Part shown: positions 63,406 to 64,000 of the stretch, in pieces
How the letters are laid out: every line of letters starts with the position of its first letter
How positions within the stretch are numbered: the first letter of the stretch is position 1
Source of the DNA: CAWBAT01 sp046331665
Lineage (GTDB): Bacteria; Acidobacteriota; Terriglobia; Versatilivoradales; Versatilivoraceae
Assembly: GCA_046331665.1 (NCBI GenBank)
Contig: JAXLQK010000036.1
Coordinates: forward strand, 1-64,000
Reading direction: 5' to 3'
Length of the DNA stretch: 64,000 bases
Program-made: the position numbers and the translations under genes
The notes under the pieces: generated by a model
Databases searched by the model: none
Seen by the model: the letters and a program-made list of their open reading frames with translations, nothing else
What the model was told of the DNA's origin: nothing

Positions 63406-64000
63406 ATGCCACTGCAATACCAGAAACGAAATCGCTGGGAATTGTTTTTGATGAGCAGCGTCTCGCTCTTCCTGGAATTAGCTGTCATCCGATGGCTTTC
63501 CTCGGAAATAAGAATTTTCGCATATTTTAAGAATCTTCCCTTAATGGCGGCTTTTCTCGGATTCGGAGTGGGATTCTATTTGCATGAGAAAGCTGATCGT
63601 CTTTTTCCCTGGTTTCCTCGACTCGTTTGTATTCTGACCGTCGTGATCAGTGCCGCGATTGCCTTCGGGATTACCCACATCGTGTTTGTCGATCCATTGC
63701 AATTTTTCTTACTCGGTGGAGGGTTCAGCTGGAATTTTGCCGACAAAACGCAGCAGTTTCTTCAGATCAGTAAAGCTCTGGTGGTGATTGTATCTGTCTT
63801 CTTCCTGGTCATGATGGTTTTCGCGACTCTGGTGGCCAAAATGGGAGAAATATTAAACAGAGAAAAACCACTGATTGGGTATTCCATTAATATTGGTGGA
63901 AGTTTGCTGGGGATCGCAACCTTTTCGCTGGTGTCCTATCTCGAGTGGCCCCCTATCCTTTGGCTGGTTCTGGTCTATTTGCCGCTTCTTTATTTCTACC
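63406..64000 (+). CDS. Polytopic membrane protein, spermidine-synthase-like N-terminal domain (partial)
   Basis: ATG 63406 follows AGGG and the frame runs off the window after 198 codons, so it is incomplete. The visible part contains six or so membrane spans. The first spans read SVSLFLELAVIRWLSSEIRI and FAYFKNLPLMAAFLGFGVGF. This pattern is characteristic of the N-terminal membrane domain fused to spermidine-synthase-like methyltransferase domains in many environmental bacteria. A later segment is GYSINIGGSLLGI. The soluble catalytic-like domain would lie beyond 64000, so the fusion cannot be checked here and activity on polyamines should not be assumed. Confidence 0.7.
   Translation, partial: MPLQYQKRNRWELFLMSSVSLFLELAVIRWLSSEIRIFAYFKNLPLMAAFLGFGVGFYLHEKADRLFPWFPRLVCILTVVISAAIAFGITHIVFVDPLQFFLLGGGFSWNFADKTQQFLQISKALVVIVSVFFLVMMVFATLVAKMGEILNREKPLIGYSINIGGSLLGIATFSLVSYLEWPPILWLVLVYLPLLYFY

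Noticed and set aside
1..64000. CRISPR array, prophage, insertion sequence or toxin-antitoxin locus
   Set aside because: No regularly spaced direct repeats, transposase, integrase, phage structural or toxin-antitoxin sequences were recognised on either strand.

Overview
This 64 kb window looks like a chromosomal segment from a Gram-negative, flagellated bacterium of moderate GC content, most likely an acidobacterium (Acidobacteriota). That assignment is inference. It rests on TonB-dependent receptors that carry an N-terminal carboxypeptidase-regulatory-like domain, a seven-repeat SBBP propeller protein, a meso-DAP-type MurE (DNPR motif) and a FecA-like receptor beside a BNR lipoprotein. No rRNA or other decisive marker is present. 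No CRISPR array, prophage, insertion sequence or origin was seen.

Layout. 1-8.6 kb: small metabolic genes (GNAT and VOC proteins, DUF4126 membrane protein, cupin, SDR), a frameshifted GH78 alpha-L-rhamnosidase, a ZIP metal transporter and ychF. 9.0-26.3 kb: a complete division and cell wall (dcw) cluster in classical order, mraZ-rsmH-ftsL-ftsI-murE-murF-mraY-murD-ftsW-murG-murC-ftsQ-ftsA-ftsZ. It starts at a near-consensus sigma70 promoter followed directly by a 10-bp tandem MraZ-box array, and has likely internal promoters before ftsA and ftsZ. murB and ddl are not in the cluster. 26.3-28.6 kb: an M67/JAMM protease, a CtBP-like 2-hydroxyacid dehydrogenase and a PduO-type cobalamin adenosyltransferase. 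28.6-37.4 kb: a metal-handling region. NikR is divergent from a TonB receptor with a NikR-type palindrome between them. It is followed by two Cys-rich exported proteins, a cytochrome c'-like protein, a second TonB receptor and a lipoprotein with a BNR/sialidase fold and CPCC motif. 37.7-40.7 kb: an orphan flgM behind a sigma28-like promoter, and a frameshifted PcRGLX/YetA-like polysaccharide lyase gene. 40.7-48.7 kb: tRNA-Leu(UAG), tig, clpP, clpX, lon, engB and rho, a protein quality-control block. 48.8-58.9 kb: cmk, a POT transporter, lepA, a ROK kinase, icd, mdh, ilvD and a GlsB-type membrane protein. 59.2-64 kb: the SBBP propeller protein and the start of a polytopic membrane protein related to spermidine-synthase-like proteins.

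The most important caution is sequence integrity. Four genes (GH78, ftsA, the second TonB receptor, the lyase) are each broken by single-base indels. Undoing these indels restores textbook protein sequence in every case. ftsA is essential in well-studied bacteria, so assembly error is the simplest explanation, although the two carbohydrate genes could be true pseudogenes. The most biologically interesting region is the nickel-regulated receptor plus the Cys-rich/receptor/BNR cluster at 28.6-37.4 kb, which may be a little-described envelope metal acquisition or detoxification system.
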